Of a DNA stretch of 64,000 bases, positions 40,486-49,302 are shown piece after piece. The stretch lies in the NCBI RefSeq assembly GCF_026626705.1, contig NZ_JAPNKC010000001.1, positions 6,776,001-6,840,000 of the forward strand. Direction: 5' to 3'. The notes below the pieces were generated by a model. That model had not been told where the DNA came from. It searched no databases and saw only the letters and a program-made list of their open reading frames with translations. The stretch is from Pyxidicoccus sp. MSG2. Lineage in GTDB: Bacteria; Myxococcota; Myxococcia; Myxococcales; Myxococcaceae. Position 1 is the stretch's first letter. The number at the start of each line of letters is the position of its first letter. The position numbers and the translations under genes are program-made.

Positions 40486-41520
40486 ATGCCGTCCGAAGAG
40501 CTGGGAGAACGTGAGAAGGAAGTCCTCCGCGCGGTGGTGCAGGAGTACATCACCACGGGCGGACCGGTGGGCAGCCAACAGCTCACCCGCCGGCCCGGGT
40601 TCGAGGTCTCCTCGGCCACCATGCGCAACGTGCTCGCCGACCTGGAGGAGCTCGGTTTCCTGGAGAAGCCGCACACCTCGGCCGGCCGGGTACCCACGGA
40701 CCAGGGCTACCGGTTCTACGTCGACACGCTCGTCAAGCTGAAGGACCCGACGCCCCGCGACAGGGAGCTCATCCACGCGGGCCTCATCCAGGAGACCAAC
40801 CTGGAAGAGGTGCTGGGCGAGGCCAGCCGCATCCTCCATTCGCTCACGCGGCACGCCGGGGTCGTCGTCACGCCGCGTCCCGACGCGTCCGTGTTCCACC
40901 GCATCGAGTTCGTCCGCCTGCGAGAGGACCGGGTGCTCGCCATCCTGGTGGGGCAGAGCGGCCAGGTGCACAACAAGGCGATTACCGTCGAGTTCCCCAT
41001 CACCTCGGACGAGCTGCTCAAGGCGAGCAACTACCTGTCCGAGCTGTTGCGAGAAGTCCCGCTGGAGGAGGCGCGCGAGCGCATCCGCGCGGAGATGGAC
41101 CAGGAGCAGGCGCTCTACAACGCGCTGACGGCCAAGGCGCTGAAGCTGGGCGCGGCGGCCACGGATTTGCCCACCACGGAGCGGGTGCTCATCCAGGGCA
41201 CGGGCTCGTTCCTGGAGGCGCCGGAGTTCGCGGACGTGGAGCGCATGCGCGCGCTCTTCAAGGCGCTGGACGAGAAGCACAAGCTGCTGTCGCTGCTGGA
41301 CCGCGTCCAGCGCGCCAACGAGATGCAGATATTCATCGGCGCGGAGAGCGACTTCTCCGCGGCCGGCGACGTGTCCGTCATCGCCAGCCCGTACGGAAAC
41401 CAGGAGCAGGTGCTGGGCACGGTGGGCGTCATCGGCCCCACGCGCATGGACTACCGGCGCGTGATTCCGCTGGTGAACTTCACCGCGCAGGTGCTCTCGC
41501 GCGTGCTGGAGAAGGTGTAG
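40486..41520 (+). CDS. hrcA: Heat-inducible transcription repressor HrcA
   Basis: A 344-residue protein of normal HrcA length. The N-terminal winged helix reads REKEVLRAVVQEYITTGGPVGSQQLT, SSATMRNVLADLEELGFLEKPHTSAGRVPTDQGYRFYVD, which is diagnostic. The C-terminal regulatory domain ends with IGAESDFSAAGDVSVIASPYG and GTVGVIGPTRMDYRRVIPLV. HrcA represses groESL/dnaK-type operons by binding CIRCE elements and is set by GroE activity. I see no CIRCE sequence (TTAGCACTC/GAGTGCTAA) near it, nor grpE, dnaK or dnaJ in the window, so here it stands alone. The next gene is convergent, with six bases between stop codons. Confidence 0.95.
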   Translation: MPSEELGEREKEVLRAVVQEYITTGGPVGSQQLTRRPGFEVSSATMRNVLADLEELGFLEKPHTSAGRVPTDQGYRFYVDTLVKLKDPTPRDRELIHAGLIQETNLEEVLGEASRILHSLTRHAGVVVTPRPDASVFHRIEFVRLREDRVLAILVGQSGQVHNKAITVEFPITSDELLKASNYLSELLREVPLEEARERIRAEMDQEQALYNALTAKALKLGAAATDLPTTERVLIQGTGSFLEAPEFADVERMRALFKALDEKHKLLSLLDRVQRANEMQIFIGAESDFSAAGDVSVIASPYGNQEQVLGTVGVIGPTRMDYRRVIPLVNFTAQVLSRVLEKV

Positions 41521-41526
41521 CGCTTC

Positions 41527-44379
41527 CTACTCCGCGCGGGTGACGAGCAGCTCCTGCTCGCCGCCCGTGCGCCGCAATTGGATGCGCACCGGAGAGCCGG
41601 GCGCGCCCTTCGTGCGGGACTCGGCCTCCGTCCTGTCGCGAACCACCAGCCCGTCCACCGCCAGCAGCCGGTCTCCCACGGAGACGCCCGCGCGCGCGGC
41701 GGGCCCGTCCGGCGTCAGCCAGGCGAACGTCACCAGGCCCCGGTCCTCGCTGAAGCCCGCGCCCAGGGTGCCGGGCGCCGCGCGGCGCGGGGACACGATG
41801 ATGTCGCCCAGCTCACTGGCCTCGGCCTCCACCACCTTCACCGTGCGCGTCTCCGTGCGTCCCTCGGGGGGCATGAGCCGTACGGTGTGCGGGCCGGGGC
41901 GCACGTCGTCGAGGCGGAAGCGGCCGTCCGCGCCAGTGCGAGCGTCCGGCTGCGCCGTCACCGTCCGGTCCAGGAACACCGCCACGCCCGGGGCCGGCCC
42001 GCCGCCCCGGCTCCACACCGCGCGCCCGGAGATGGAGGACGCGCCGCCGGTGAGGGGCACCTCCACTTCCGCGGAGCCGCCCGGCGTCAGCGTCACCTGG
42101 GCCTCGCCCGTGCGCCCGTCCGCGGTGCGCACGGAGAGCTGGAGGCGCTGACCGGGCGCGTCCGGCAGGAAGAAGGTGTCACCGGGGAAGCGCCGCGCGG
42201 TGGGCGACGCGCCGGCCCACGGCAGCTCCTCGCCATCCGGCTCGTGCAGCTCCAGGACGAAGCCGTCCGGCGGTGGGCCCCCGGCGGACACCACGCGTCC
42301 GCGCAGCGTGGCCGCGGGCTGGAGGCGCACGCTCTGGGGGCCCTGGCCTTCCGTCACGCCGGTGAGGCGACCCACGCGTCCACCGTTGTGCGCCACCAGC
42401 GTCAGGGGCACGGCGCCCTGGGGACGCGCGAGCAGCTGGAAGTGCCCGGACTCGTCCGCGCGCACCGTGAGGTTGATGGCGAACTCTCCGGGCTGGACGG
42501 CGACCACCACCGCGAGCGGGCCCGGCGCGCCCGAGGGCTCCAGCACGGTGCCGGAGATGGCGTCATGCTCCCTCAGCGTGAGGTCCAGTCGCAGGTTGCT
42601 TCCCGCGGTCACCGTCACCGCCGGGTCGTTCTCCACGTGGAAGTAGACGGTGGGCTCCGCGCGTGACTGCGTGGAGAACTGGTACACGCCCTCGGGCAGC
42701 TCCACCTGGTAGTGGCCCCGGGCATCCGTCTCCACCGTGGCCGCGCCCAGGCTGCCCCGGGGAATCGCGTGCACCAGGATGCTTCCCTCCAGGGGCGCGC
42801 CCGACGGCCGCGTCACCTGGCCCCAGACGATTCCGGACTCCGGCAGGGTGAAGTCCACGCGTGTCGTGATGCCGGCCTCGAGCGTCTCCACGCGAAGGGT
42901 CCACCGGGAGGAGCCCTCTCGCCGGACCTTCACCGTGGACAGCCCCGCTTCGAGTCCCTCCAGCCGGTACGCGCCCTGGGCGTCCGTCAGCGTGGTGCGT
43001 GCGACGCCCTCGCGCTGGCGCAGCGCCACGGCGACCTGGGCACCCGCGACGGGCCTGCCCTCCGTGTCCACCACCGTGCCCTCCACCACCGCCGTCGCAT
43101 GCTCCAGCTTCACGTCCAGCGGCGTGTAGCGCTCCGCGACGACGACCACGGCGTCCGCCACCTGGCCCGTCATCCCGGGGGCCCGCGCGGCCACGTCGTA
43201 CTCGCCCGGCGGCAGGTCCATCCGCCACGTCCCGTCCGGCCCCGACGTGGCGCGGCCCAACTCTCCCGCGCTACCCCGGGGAGAGGCCACCAGCACCGCG
43301 CCCCGCACCGGCGCACCGTCCGCCGACACGGTGCCCTCGATGCCGCTGGCGCCACCCAGCGTCACCGTGAGGCCGCGCAGTGTCTCGCCCGGCGCCACGG
43401 ACAGGGGCGCGGGGATGTGGCCCACCGCGTCGCCCCGCCTGGCGGACACGCGCCAGGTGCCCGTGTCCACTTCCAGCGCGAAGCCGCCGCTGTCTCCCGT
43501 GGTGGTGCGCACCGGCTCGGAGCCGCCGACGGCCGTCACCTCCGCGCCCGCGACGGGCTGGCCTCGGGCGTCCACGACGAAGCCCTCCAGCGTGCCCGCG
43601 CCCCACAGCCCCACTACCAGTGCGCCGGCATGCGGGACCTCGAGCAGGCGCAGCATGCGGCGGCTATAGCCCGGTGCCTCCGCGGTGAGCGCGTAGTGGC
43701 CGGGCGCCAGGTCGGAGAAGGCGAAGCGGCCGTCCGCGCCGCTCCGCGCCACCGCCGTCTCCTCCGGCAGGTGGGCGGGGTCCGCCCAGGCGACGGCCGT
43801 GCCGGGGTAGGGCCACAGCGTCACCTCCGCGAGCGGCACCGGCTCGTCGCGGCCCTCCACCACCGTGCGTCCCTCCAGGGACACGCCCGGAGGCAGGGAC
43901 AGCTCCACCGCCGTCTCCGCCTCACCCGAGGGACGTGTCGCCGTGCGTCGGGCGGGGGCGTGGCCCGGCGCGTGCGCCGCGAGCAGGTAGTCCCCCGGGC
44001 CCGCGGGCAGCCGCAGCGTGCCGTCCGTGGCGGTGGTGCCCTCGCCCGCACGGCGCCAGGGGGGAGTCCCGGTGCCGTCGTCCACCCCGCGCAGGTACGC
44101 CCGCACGCGCGCGCCCGCCACCGGACCGGCGGCGCCCACCACGCGCACCACGAAGGCTCCATCCTCCGGCGCCGTGGCCTCTTCCAGCAGCGGGGTGGGC
44201 GGCTCGCTCTCGCGAGGCGGGGCCTCGGGCGCGGTCCCCTGCGCGGTGGCGATGGCGCGGACCCCCGGAGTCGGGGGCGGATGCGCTCCCGGTGCCGGCA
44301 TGCGGAACCAGAACAGCAGCACGGCCGCGATGGCGAGGCAGGAGGCGAAGAGGAGGGGGAGTCGGGAACGCTGGCGCAC
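41527..44379 (-). CDS. Large envelope protein with carboxypeptidase-regulatory-like repeats and a C-terminal PDZ domain
   Basis: A 950-residue protein. One N-terminal membrane helix (about 8-26, LPLLFASCLAIAAVLLFWF) anchors it or serves as an uncleaved signal. A Pro-rich linker is followed by about nine to ten repeats of the carboxypeptidase regulatory-like fold, each with a V-x-G-x-V-x-D-x-x-G-x-P-V-x-G-A-x-V core (for example GTVVDTEGRPVAGAQVAVAL near residue 435). Residues about 865-945 are a PDZ domain (GLVTFAWLTPDGPAARAGVSVGDRLLAVDGLVVRDRTE). No peptidase active site is present. A role as a surface scaffold or binding protein in the periplasm is likely. It is convergent with hrcA. Confidence 0.85.
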   Translation of the reverse strand: MRQRSRLPLLFASCLAIAAVLLFWFRMPAPGAHPPPTPGVRAIATAQGTAPEAPPRESEPPTPLLEEATAPEDGAFVVRVVGAAGPVAGARVRAYLRGVDDGTGTPPWRRAGEGTTATDGTLRLPAGPGDYLLAAHAPGHAPARRTATRPSGEAETAVELSLPPGVSLEGRTVVEGRDEPVPLAEVTLWPYPGTAVAWADPAHLPEETAVARSGADGRFAFSDLAPGHYALTAEAPGYSRRMLRLLEVPHAGALVVGLWGAGTLEGFVVDARGQPVAGAEVTAVGGSEPVRTTTGDSGGFALEVDTGTWRVSARRGDAVGHIPAPLSVAPGETLRGLTVTLGGASGIEGTVSADGAPVRGAVLVASPRGSAGELGRATSGPDGTWRMDLPPGEYDVAARAPGMTGQVADAVVVVAERYTPLDVKLEHATAVVEGTVVDTEGRPVAGAQVAVALRQREGVARTTLTDAQGAYRLEGLEAGLSTVKVRREGSSRWTLRVETLEAGITTRVDFTLPESGIVWGQVTRPSGAPLEGSILVHAIPRGSLGAATVETDARGHYQVELPEGVYQFSTQSRAEPTVYFHVENDPAVTVTAGSNLRLDLTLREHDAISGTVLEPSGAPGPLAVVVAVQPGEFAINLTVRADESGHFQLLARPQGAVPLTLVAHNGGRVGRLTGVTEGQGPQSVRLQPAATLRGRVVSAGGPPPDGFVLELHEPDGEELPWAGASPTARRFPGDTFFLPDAPGQRLQLSVRTADGRTGEAQVTLTPGGSAEVEVPLTGGASSISGRAVWSRGGGPAPGVAVFLDRTVTAQPDARTGADGRFRLDDVRPGPHTVRLMPPEGRTETRTVKVVEAEASELGDIIVSPRRAAPGTLGAGFSEDRGLVTFAWLTPDGPAARAGVSVGDRLLAVDGLVVRDRTEAESRTKGAPGSPVRIQLRRTGGEQELLVTRAE

Positions 44380-44445
44380 GGCTCGGCCTCCCCACGGCGC
44401 AAGGGGGAGACCGCCGTGGACGGCTCCAGCCTAGGCCAGACGGGA

Positions 44446-44463
44446 CCTGAATCGAAATTCAGG
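44446..44463 (-). terminator. Short hairpin overlapping the lipid-kinase stop codon
   Basis: CCTGAAT/ATTCAGG arms (44446-44452 with 44457-44463) around a CGAA tetraloop, spanning the stop codon of the minus-strand gene. It is short but perfect, and unusually AT-rich for this region. Confidence 0.35.
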
Positions 44464-45448
44464 ACGGGGCGGGCGCGTAGACGCGCAGCGCCGCCGGGGC
44501 CACTTCGAAGCGCATGGGGGTGTGGCCGATGAGCTCTCCGTCCGCATTCACCTCCTGGACGGGGTCGGCCTCCACGTAGAGCCGGGCCGCTCGCAGCGAC
44601 GTGACGGCCGGGTGGTCCTCGTGGTCGCCGGAGCGCAGCGACAGCGCCACGCGCGCCAGCGTGGCGACGTCCTGCAGGTGGCCCAGGCCGGTGCCCTCGC
44701 GGCCATTGGCGGCGGACGGCGCGGTGATGGCGTACACGTGGAGACGCCTGTCATCCAGTTGCGCGTCGGGCGACACCACGTTGCCCGCCCCGTGGTAGCG
44801 GCCGTTGCCCACCACGAGCTGCAGCGCGTCCAGCTCCAGCTCCTCGCTGTCGGCCTGGATGCGCACGTGGAAGTGCTGGAGGTCCTTCACCTCCGCGGCG
44901 GCGGCCACCGGGTAGGCCAGCTTCCCGGCGCGCTGCTTGAGGCGCTTCGTCAGCCGCTTCGCAATCGCGGTGGCCAGGCCCAGGCTGGCCGCGTTGAGGA
45001 AGGGGCGCCCGTTGGCCAGCCCCACGTCCACGCGCGCCGTGTAGCCGTTGGCGATGACGTCGCACGCGGCCTCCACATCCGCGGGAATCCCCAGCGAGCG
45101 CGCGAAGTCGTTGCCGGTGCCCAGCGGTAGCACGCCCAGCGTCACGTCCCGGCCGAGCAGCTTCGCCACCACGCAGCTCAGCGTGCCGTCTCCGCCGCCC
45201 ACGAGGATGCGGCGCGCGCCCAGCTCCGCCATCCGCTCCAGCACGTGCTCCAGGCGCTCGGTCCTGGACAGCGCGTGGCATTCCACCAGCGGGACGCCCC
45301 GGTCCGCGAGCGCGGCGCGCGCCTGTTCGAAGGCCTCGCGGCCCGAGCGTGAGCGGGTGTTCACCACCAGCACCGCGGGGCCGTCGTCCAGGGCCCGACG
45401 ACGTGGCGGCTCGATGAGGGCGGGTTCCAGGGCGGCCTCTCTTTCCAT
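44459..45448 (-). CDS. Diacylglycerol kinase-family lipid kinase (YegS-like)
   Basis: A 329-residue soluble protein with the DAGK catalytic fold: VLVVNTRSRSG (nucleotide-site strand and loop), the glycine-rich signature ILVGGGDGTLSCVVAKL near residue 80, and LGVLPLGTGNDFARSLGIP near residue 108. The second half is the beta-sandwich domain, with LRLYVEADP towards the end. Members phosphorylate lipids such as diacylglycerol, sphingosine-like bases or phosphatidylglycerol. The frame extends to 45592, but the ATG at 45448 gives a normal length. It lies downstream of the EF-hand lipoprotein gene on the same strand, behind that gene's terminator. Confidence 0.9.
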   Translation of the reverse strand: MEREAALEPALIEPPRRRALDDGPAVLVVNTRSRSGREAFEQARAALADRGVPLVECHALSRTERLEHVLERMAELGARRILVGGGDGTLSCVVAKLLGRDVTLGVLPLGTGNDFARSLGIPADVEAACDVIANGYTARVDVGLANGRPFLNAASLGLATAIAKRLTKRLKQRAGKLAYPVAAAAEVKDLQHFHVRIQADSEELELDALQLVVGNGRYHGAGNVVSPDAQLDDRRLHVYAITAPSAANGREGTGLGHLQDVATLARVALSLRSGDHEDHPAVTSLRAARLYVEADPVQEVNADGELIGHTPMRFEVAPAALRVYAPAPS

Positions 45449-45532
45449 GACCCTTTCAAGCTGTGCACGACGGGGCAGGCGGGCCAGCGGCACGGACGGG
45501 CGGTGCGGCGTCGGAAGTGTCTGAAAGGGAAA

Positions 45533-45563
45533 CCCCCAGGACGCCGGGAGGGCGACCTGGGGG
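45533..45563 (-). terminator. Factor-independent terminator of the EF-hand lipoprotein gene
   Basis: CCCCCAGG/CCTGGGGG arms (45533-45540 with 45556-45563) around a 15-base loop, followed on the minus strand by a T-rich run (TTTCCCTTT), 65 bases after the stop codon. Confidence 0.6.
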
Positions 45564-45627
45564 TCGGGGGCACGGCACGAGGGGGAATCCACACGGGATG
45601 CCGCGTCCCCGCGGCCGGACGTGAGCG

Positions 45628-46494
45628 CTACTCCTGCGCGTCGCGGCCTTCGATGATGCGGCGCTGGATTTCCTCGCGCAGCGGCAGGGCCTCCGCGGTG
45701 CTCAGCGTGCCGTCGCCGTTGGTGTCGTACGTGGCCATCAGCGTGGCGCGGCGTGCCTGGGCGGCGGCCACCCGGTCCTGGCGCAGCGTGAGGCGCTCCC
45801 CCTCGTCCAGCATGCTGTTGTGGTTGGTGTCGTACTCGGCCAGCAGCGCCTGGCGCTTCTCCTGCCAGTGGGCGCGCACGGCCTGCCGCGCCGCGAGGCG
45901 CTCCGACTCGTCGAGCTTGCCGTCGTCATTGGCGTCGAACTTCTCCAGGCGCTCGTCGCGCAGCCGCTCGCAGCGGGCCTCCATGGCGTCCACCAGCGCG
46001 GTGCGCTCCTCGGCGGACAGCGTGCCGCTGCCGTCCTCGTCGAAGGCCCAGCGCACCCGCCAGAAGGCCCAGTTGCGCGCGCGCTGGCGCAATTGGGCGA
46101 GGCGCGGGCGGACGGTGTCGCGCCGCTCGCCCAGGTCCCCCTTCAGCTCGGCCAGCTCCGCGCGGCTCAGCGTGCCGTCCCCGTCCGCGTCGTACTTCTC
46201 CAGCACCTCCTGGCGGCGGGCGCTGAAGTCGCACAGGTTGCCCTCGTCCGTGGGCTCCTGGTTGATGGTGTCCACGTCCTCCGTGGCCATGGACTGCATG
46301 GCGGTGGTGTCCGCGTCGGCCACCGCGTCCCCGCCGATGTCGCCTCCCTCCTCGGAGGCGGTGAGGAAGGCCGCGGCCTCGCCGACAGCGAGGTCCTCCT
46401 CGGCGGCGTCCTTCCCACAGGCGACGAGGCCCAGGGGCAGGGTGAAGCACAGCGCGGCGGCGAGCAGACGGCGGTGGGAAGAGATGAAGCGCAT
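45628..46494 (-). CDS. EF-hand lipoprotein
   Basis: A 288-residue lipoprotein: signal ending LPLGLVAC (Cys 26, Gly at +2). An acidic linker leads to five EF-hand loops: DADGDGTLSRAE, DEDGSGTLSAEE, DANDDGKLDESE, DTNHNSMLDEGE and DTNGDGTLSTAE. Four have the usual Asp/Asn/Gly pattern; the fourth has lost the central Gly and may not bind calcium. Long Arg-rich helices lie between the loops. It is probably an outer-membrane calcium-responsive or calcium-storing protein. The gene is divergent from the basic histone-tail-like gene, with 261 bases between starts. Confidence 0.85.
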   Translation of the reverse strand: MRFISSHRRLLAAALCFTLPLGLVACGKDAAEEDLAVGEAAAFLTASEEGGDIGGDAVADADTTAMQSMATEDVDTINQEPTDEGNLCDFSARRQEVLEKYDADGDGTLSRAELAELKGDLGERRDTVRPRLAQLRQRARNWAFWRVRWAFDEDGSGTLSAEERTALVDAMEARCERLRDERLEKFDANDDGKLDESERLAARQAVRAHWQEKRQALLAEYDTNHNSMLDEGERLTLRQDRVAAAQARRATLMATYDTNGDGTLSTAEALPLREEIQRRIIEGRDAQE

Positions 46495-46755
46495 GGGGTT
46501 CCTCCAGAAGGTTCTTGGGTGCGGCGTGTTCCGGCCTCGCTCCTCCTGAACCCGGCCTCCGTGGAGAAGTTGCGGGGGGAATTTCCGCGCGCGCCCTGGG
46601 GCCTGCGTGGTGCGGGCGCAAGGGGCGATGTGGGGCTTGACGTTCCCGGGTGGACACCTGTGGCCCGGGGCCCGCTTCCATGACGGCAGGGGGCTGCCCA
46701 CCTTCCAGGCGACGCTGGCTACACACCGGCGCCGACATCCGCCAGGAGGCAACGC

Positions 46756-47229
46756 ATGGCACGTGGAAGCAAGGCGAAGTATTCGACGAAGCAGAAGCGA
46801 ATGGCCGAACACATCGAGGAGGGCTACGAGAAGAAGGGCACGTCCGAGAAGACGGCGGAGGCCCGCGCCTGGGCCACCGTCAACAAGCTCACCGGTGGTG
46901 GGATGAAGGGTGGTTCCGGCAGCAAGGCCAAGGCCGCGCGCCGCCGTCCCGTCGCGCGGAAGAATGCGCGCAAGGCCGGCGCGAAGGGCGGCAAGGCTCG
47001 CGCCGCCGTCACCCGGAAGGCTACGCGCTCCACGCGCTCAGGTAGCAAGACCACGGCGCGCGGCACCGCGGCGCGCCGGGTTACCGCGAAGCGCGGCTCC
47101 ACCAGCGGCCGCACCCGGAAGAGCACCGCCACGCGCGGTGGCTCGCGCGGGAGCACCCGCAAGAGCACCACCCGCCGGAGCCGGAGCGGCGGCCGCAAGG
47201 GCAGCAGCCGGAGCAGCACGCGCAAGTAG
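46756..47229 (+). CDS. Basic protein with plasmid-stabilisation-like N-terminus and histone H1-like tail
   Basis: A 157-residue protein with two parts. Residues 1-50 (YSTKQKRMAEHIEEGYEKKG, SEKTAEARAWATVNKLTGGG) match a small helical domain often annotated as plasmid stabilisation or KGG-like stress protein. Residues about 52-157 are a Lys/Arg/Ser/Thr/Gly/Ala-rich tail (AARRRPVARKNARKAGAKGG, TRKSTATRGGSRGS and so on) like eukaryotic histone H1 tails and bacterial H1-like DNA-binding proteins. It should bind DNA nonspecifically, perhaps in stationary phase or in spores. The ATG is preceded by AGGAGG (46745-46750). A perfect hairpin follows the stop. Confidence 0.72.
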   Translation: MARGSKAKYSTKQKRMAEHIEEGYEKKGTSEKTAEARAWATVNKLTGGGMKGGSGSKAKAARRRPVARKNARKAGAKGGKARAAVTRKATRSTRSGSKTTARGTAARRVTAKRGSTSGRTRKSTATRGGSRGSTRKSTTRRSRSGGRKGSSRSSTRK

Positions 47230-47245
47230 GGCATCCACCCCGTCT

Positions 47246-47267
47246 CCATCTCCCGCGTGGGAGATGG
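47246..47267. terminator. Bidirectional hairpin between convergent genes
   Basis: CCATCTCCC/GGGAGATGG (47246-47254 with 47259-47267) around GCGT, 16 bases after the basic-protein stop and 35 bases after the HAD gene's stop on the other strand. A perfect symmetric stem in a convergent gap is typical of a shared terminator. Confidence 0.65.
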
Positions 47268-47302
47268 GGCGCGGGGAGCCACACGACGCGCGCGGAGCCG
47301 CG

Positions 47303-48010
47303 CTACTCGTCCTTGGCCGTCTGCGCGGCGCCGGCCTCGTTCCATGGCCAGTCGCGCGGCGAGGCCTCGAGACGCGCGAGCAGTTCCGCCGGGTTCTTCA
47401 CCAGCGTGCGACAGCCCGCGGAGCGCAGGTCGTCCGGAGGGAAGCCGCCGGCCAGTACGCCCACCGTGGACAGGCCCAGCTTGTTGGCGGCGAGCGCGTC
47501 ATACGGCGTGTCCCCCACCACCACCGTGGCGCTCGCGTCCGGCTTTCCCAGCCGCTCCAGCGCGGCCTCGAAGATGTCCGGGTGGGGCTTGCTCTTGTCC
47601 ACCTCGTCCTTGCTCGTCTTCGCCTCGAACAGGCCGTCGATGCCGCACAGCTTCACGTAGTGCTTCAGCTCGTCCTCCCTGGCGCTGGAGGCCAGGGCGG
47701 CGCGGATGCCGGAGGCGCGCAGCCGCTGGAACAGCTCGCGCACGCGCGGGAAGGCGCGCACCTTGGGCAGGAACTCCTTCACGAAGAGCTGGCCGCGGTA
47801 CTCCTCCAAATCCGTGCCGAAGCGCTCCAGTTCCTCGTCGTTGAAGAAGACGGGAACGAGCTGGTCGGCGCCCTTTCCAATCTGGCTCCGCACGTGTGAG
47901 AACGGAATGTCCCGACCGAAGTGCAGGAAGGCGCGGCGCCACGCCTCGGCGTGCTCGTCCACCGAGTCCACCAGCGTACCGTCCACATCGAAGATGACGT
48001 TTTCAACCAT
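47303..48010 (-). CDS. HAD-family phosphatase (phosphoglycolate phosphatase/beta-phosphoglucomutase-like)
   Basis: A 235-residue cytoplasmic enzyme with all HAD motifs: motif I FDVDGTLVDS (nucleophile and acid Asp pair), motif II ALASSA with Ser, motif III Lys in KSKPHPDIF, and motif IV VVGDTPYDALAA. The cap domain (about 17-90) is of the C1 helical type, as in Gph and PgmB. Substrate is not certain; members act on small sugar or glycolate phosphates. The start is ATG 48010, with a possible ATG at 48031. The lipoprotein-like LolA-fold gene lies upstream on the same strand, 48 bases away. Confidence 0.9.
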   Translation of the reverse strand: MVENVIFDVDGTLVDSVDEHAEAWRRAFLHFGRDIPFSHVRSQIGKGADQLVPVFFNDEELERFGTDLEEYRGQLFVKEFLPKVRAFPRVRELFQRLRASGIRAALASSAREDELKHYVKLCGIDGLFEAKTSKDEVDKSKPHPDIFEAALERLGKPDASATVVVGDTPYDALAANKLGLSTVGVLAGGFPPDDLRSAGCRTLVKNPAELLARLEASPRDWPWNEAGAAQTAKDE

Positions 48011-48058
48011 GAGTGCCGTTGCTCCCGGCACCGAAGGTGGGGACGACGCGAGAGCCGG

Positions 48059-48856
48059 TCAACCGCCCGTGGGCGGCGCGGCGGGAGTGGACTCCACCAG
48101 TGTCCGCGACTGCACCGCGTACCCTTCCGGCGCGGTGAGGGTGAAGGCGTCATTGGGCAGCGGAGCGTTCAGCTCCACGCGGCCCAGCACCGTCTCTCCC
48201 ACCTGCTTGCCTCCCAGCCACCGGGTGATGCGCTTGGGCACGCACAGGTCGAGCGCCTTGTCGCAGTGCTCGTCCTCCACGCGCTCCTCGGCCTGCGTGC
48301 CGTCCGGGGCGCGGGTGCGCTTGCCCAGGAAGTCCAGCCGGGGCCAGCGCAGCACGTAGACCATCTCCGTACCCAGGGCCTCGCCCTCCAGCGTCTGCAC
48401 CAACTCCACCGCCTCCGGGGCGCGCGGGTGCGTGGCGCGGCGGGCGGTGGCGCTGCGCAGGATCAGCGGCGTGCGGAAGCCCTCCGGCGTGAAGGGGCTG
48501 AACGTCTGATTCAGGAAGCCGGCCAGCTTCGCCGGGGGCAGCTCCGACTTGAAGGTGCTGAAGGACTTCTCCCCGTCCACCTGCTGGAACAGGTGCGTGC
48601 CGTCCCACGAGAAGGTGCGCGAGGCCGGCGGGCCCAGCGAGCCGCGCATGCGCTGCGGGGCACGGTAGTCGAAGGTGAAGGACATCGCCTCCTGGCCCTC
48701 GTCCTTCACCGTGCCGGCGATGCGGTAGCTGGTGAGCTTCGCGTCGCGCTCGGCCAGCCGCGTCCGTACCTCGGTGGCGAGGTTGGCGTCCGCGCTCTTC
48801 TGGGAGCAGCCGGCGAGGGCCAGGAGGACACAGGGCAGCAGGAGGCGGGCGCGCAT
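48059..48856 (-). CDS. LolA/LolB-fold lipoprotein
   Basis: A 265-residue lipoprotein: MRARLLLPCVLLALAGC with Cys 17, Ser at +2. The remaining sequence is the alternating beta-strand/half-barrel pattern of LolA-, LolB- or RseB-type lipoprotein carriers (LTSYRIAGTVKDEGQEAMSFTFDYRAPQRMRGSLG, TFSWDGTHLFQQVDG). A C-terminal strand region (DFLGKRTRA, DLCVPKRITRWLGGKQVGETVL) holds two Cys that could pair. It probably binds a lipoprotein or lipid in the outer membrane. It lies immediately upstream of the HAD gene and downstream of a small lipoprotein gene with its own terminator. Confidence 0.75.
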   Translation of the reverse strand: MRARLLLPCVLLALAGCSQKSADANLATEVRTRLAERDAKLTSYRIAGTVKDEGQEAMSFTFDYRAPQRMRGSLGPPASRTFSWDGTHLFQQVDGEKSFSTFKSELPPAKLAGFLNQTFSPFTPEGFRTPLILRSATARRATHPRAPEAVELVQTLEGEALGTEMVYVLRWPRLDFLGKRTRAPDGTQAEERVEDEHCDKALDLCVPKRITRWLGGKQVGETVLGRVELNAPLPNDAFTLTAPEGYAVQSRTLVESTPAAPPTGG

Positions 48857-48895
48857 GGGAGGGCCGGGAAGGAGAAGGGGTGCCAGAAAAGCAAG

Positions 48896-48924
48896 GAGGC
48901 CCGCCTGTCACCAGGGGGCCTCCC
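48896..48924 (-). terminator. Factor-independent terminator after the small lipoprotein gene
   Basis: GGAGGCCC (48896-48903) pairs with GGGCCTCC (48917-48924). On the minus strand the stem is followed by TTGCTTTTCT, a T-rich tail rare in this genome. It ends the transcript of the 48955-49302 gene. Confidence 0.65.
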
Positions 48925-48954
48925 GCCAACCGCCCGCTTTCGCGGAAGGTGAGA

Positions 48955-49302
48955 CTACTTGACCGCCACGCCGATGGCGCTGGAGGAGGTCACGCCGATG
49001 ATGGTGCCGGCCAGGGCGTAGATGCCGTGGCGGGGCGTGGTGCCGGCGGTCATCAGCTCCACCTTGGAGGCGCCCATGGCCTTGGCCTCGGCGATGAGGA
49101 GCTTGTTGATGACGGTGTCCAGGTCGCTCTGGACGATGTCGATGATGTGGAAGATGGCGGTCAGGCCCAGGGCGTTCGCCTGAACGACGGCGACGGCCTC
49201 TCCGTTGGAGGCAATCTCGGTACCGGAGACGACGGCGCTCTCCACGCTGGTGCAGGCAACCAGGCTGCTGGCGGCAATCGCGGACACGATGAACTTCTTC
49301 AT
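48955..49302 (-). CDS. Small TRL-like lipoprotein
   Basis: A 115-residue lipoprotein (MKKFIVSAIAASSLVAC, Cys 17, Thr at +2). The mature protein is alternately hydrophobic and polar: an IASNGEAVAVVQANALGLTAIF stretch, a helix (INKLLIAEAKAMGASKVELM) and a Gly/Ser/Thr-rich C-terminus ending SSSAIGVAVK. The pattern resembles the TRL-like family of small cell-envelope lipoproteins. Unlike most genes here, its signal peptide is only weakly GC-biased and it is followed by a T-tailed terminator, so it is probably well transcribed. It is divergent from the M50 peptidase gene. Confidence 0.68.
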   Translation of the reverse strand: MKKFIVSAIAASSLVACTSVESAVVSGTEIASNGEAVAVVQANALGLTAIFHIIDIVQSDLDTVINKLLIAEAKAMGASKVELMTAGTTPRHGIYALAGTIIGVTSSSAIGVAVK

